This document shows, in pieces, positions 63,241 to 64,000 of a stretch of 64,000 nt of DNA. This DNA comes from Anisakis pegreffii. Taxonomy: Eukaryota; Nematoda; Chromadorea; Rhabditida; Anisakidae. Within the stretch, counting starts at the first letter, position 1, and every line of letters begins with the position of its first letter. The stretch lies in NCBI GenBank assembly GCA_035041965.1, contig JAPYMA010000587.1, positions 56,578 through 120,577 on the forward strand, read 5' to 3'. Made by a program: the position numbers and the translations under genes. The notes under the pieces were generated by a model. It saw nothing but the letters and a program-made list of their open reading frames with translations, was not told the DNA's origin and searched no databases.

Positions 63241-64000
63241 GTGGGTCAACCCTCACGTCTGGTCAGTACCATGGCGGCTCACACTAGTGTGATGCGATTC
63301 AGAAAAAAAGTTGAGGACGATGTTATGCAGGCGTGAATCGTGAAAATAAGAAGATAGATCCTGGTGTGAATGCAGAAAGTGTGGAGAAAACCCTTGGTGG
63401 ACAGGAAGGCATAGTTCTGGGTGAATCTGAAGGTAGGGTTAGGTTGAAAGTGGCGATCCTGATACTGCTAGGCTCATTTGCACATTGACCAATGCGAAAA
63501 TGATGTATTAGAATCAATGGCTCAGGAAATCGTCAATATTTCTTGAAGTAAACAAAATTGGCCGACGTAACCAAGTCCTAGTCACTACTACGTCCAAACA
63601 CAATTGATAATCATGTTGATGAGAAAGAGAACGAGTGCTTCTTACAGACCGTAATATTCACCAGTTTCGAATATTTGATCATCTAGTTAGGTCGTATTCA
63701 TAATGTTCAGATTCAAGTACGAATGATTGAAAAGATGAGTTGTTCAGTGAACACTGAAAGGCGGAGAATGATGTTGGTGATATAAGCATTTATTTCGTCA
63801 TCTGCAATACATTATGAAAGTATAACGATGGAACGTTAAGGAAATTGTCGCATAGTACTTTCGATGAGGATGCATTCTGATCTGGGCATTACACGGATCC
63901 GTGGATATCGTCACTGTTGTGTAGCACACGTTAACAAGACATTCCCAAACGAAACTTTATGTACCGTTTCATTACATCATTGTCCAGTTTCTTGCTGAAA
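63241..64000. other. Right-hand flank with residual repeat modules
   Basis: Around 63,420-63,570 there are traces of the modules of the 58-59 kb array (GGTGAATCTGAAGG, then GGCTCAGGAAATCGTCAATA and AAGTAAACAAAATTGG). After that, nothing recognisable to the window end. Confidence 0.4.

Noticed and set aside
1..64000. SL1 RNA or 5S rRNA genes
   Set aside because: The characteristic SL1 and nematode 5S sequences do not occur in the window as far as I can see.

Overview
This is a stretch of nematode nuclear genome: AT-rich, with intron-split genes and long non-coding spaces. Four genes are recognised with confidence, and every exon junction in the models below keeps reading frame. The Hox protein is closest, from memory, to nematode MAB-5. 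The other three genes match animal GPATCH1, RBM8A/Y14 and SMARCB1/SNF5. Nematode features include a candidate trans-splice acceptor shortly before several start codons. Long Hox introns suggest a larger nematode genome, perhaps of the ascarid/spirurid group, but the species cannot be named from the sequence.

Layout. Positions 1 to about 23.5 kb are gene-poor. They hold only a possible last exon of a gene entering from the left, a few unrecognised exon-like open frames, one SINE-like repeat and simple repeats. A GC-rich segment at 23.46-23.66 kb precedes the Hox gene mab-5 (plus strand, four exons, 24,548-44,154, 235 aa), whose second intron is 12.8 kb and carries a duplicated 155-bp block. 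From 46.2 to 57.6 kb three compact genes lie head-to-tail on the minus strand, read in the order SNF5, Y14, GPATCH1. From 58.1 kb to about 63.5 kb the DNA changes character: irregular tandem repeats, then a roughly 2.2-kb unit present twice in diverged form, including a GC-rich, hairpin-forming island at 61.0-61.3 kb.

Functionally, mab-5 patterns the posterior body. SNF5 is a core subunit of SWI/SNF remodelling complexes, Y14 is a core of the exon-junction complex, and GPATCH1 is a G-patch protein associated with spliceosomes. From memory, the C. elegans counterparts of the last three lie together on cosmid R07E5 of chromosome III, the chromosome that also carries mab-5, so the window probably preserves an old linkage group. 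The three may form an operon, but the gaps of 1.05 and 1.41 kb are longer than in a typical C. elegans operon.

I found no tRNA, rRNA, spliced-leader RNA, CRISPR array, recognisable microRNA or intact transposon. I see no clear previously undescribed biological system. The most unusual features are the repeat complex at 58-63.5 kb, the paired repeat in the Hox intron, the nested hairpin after the mab-5 stop codon, and the frequent AAG 3' splice sites and GTT 5' splice sites.
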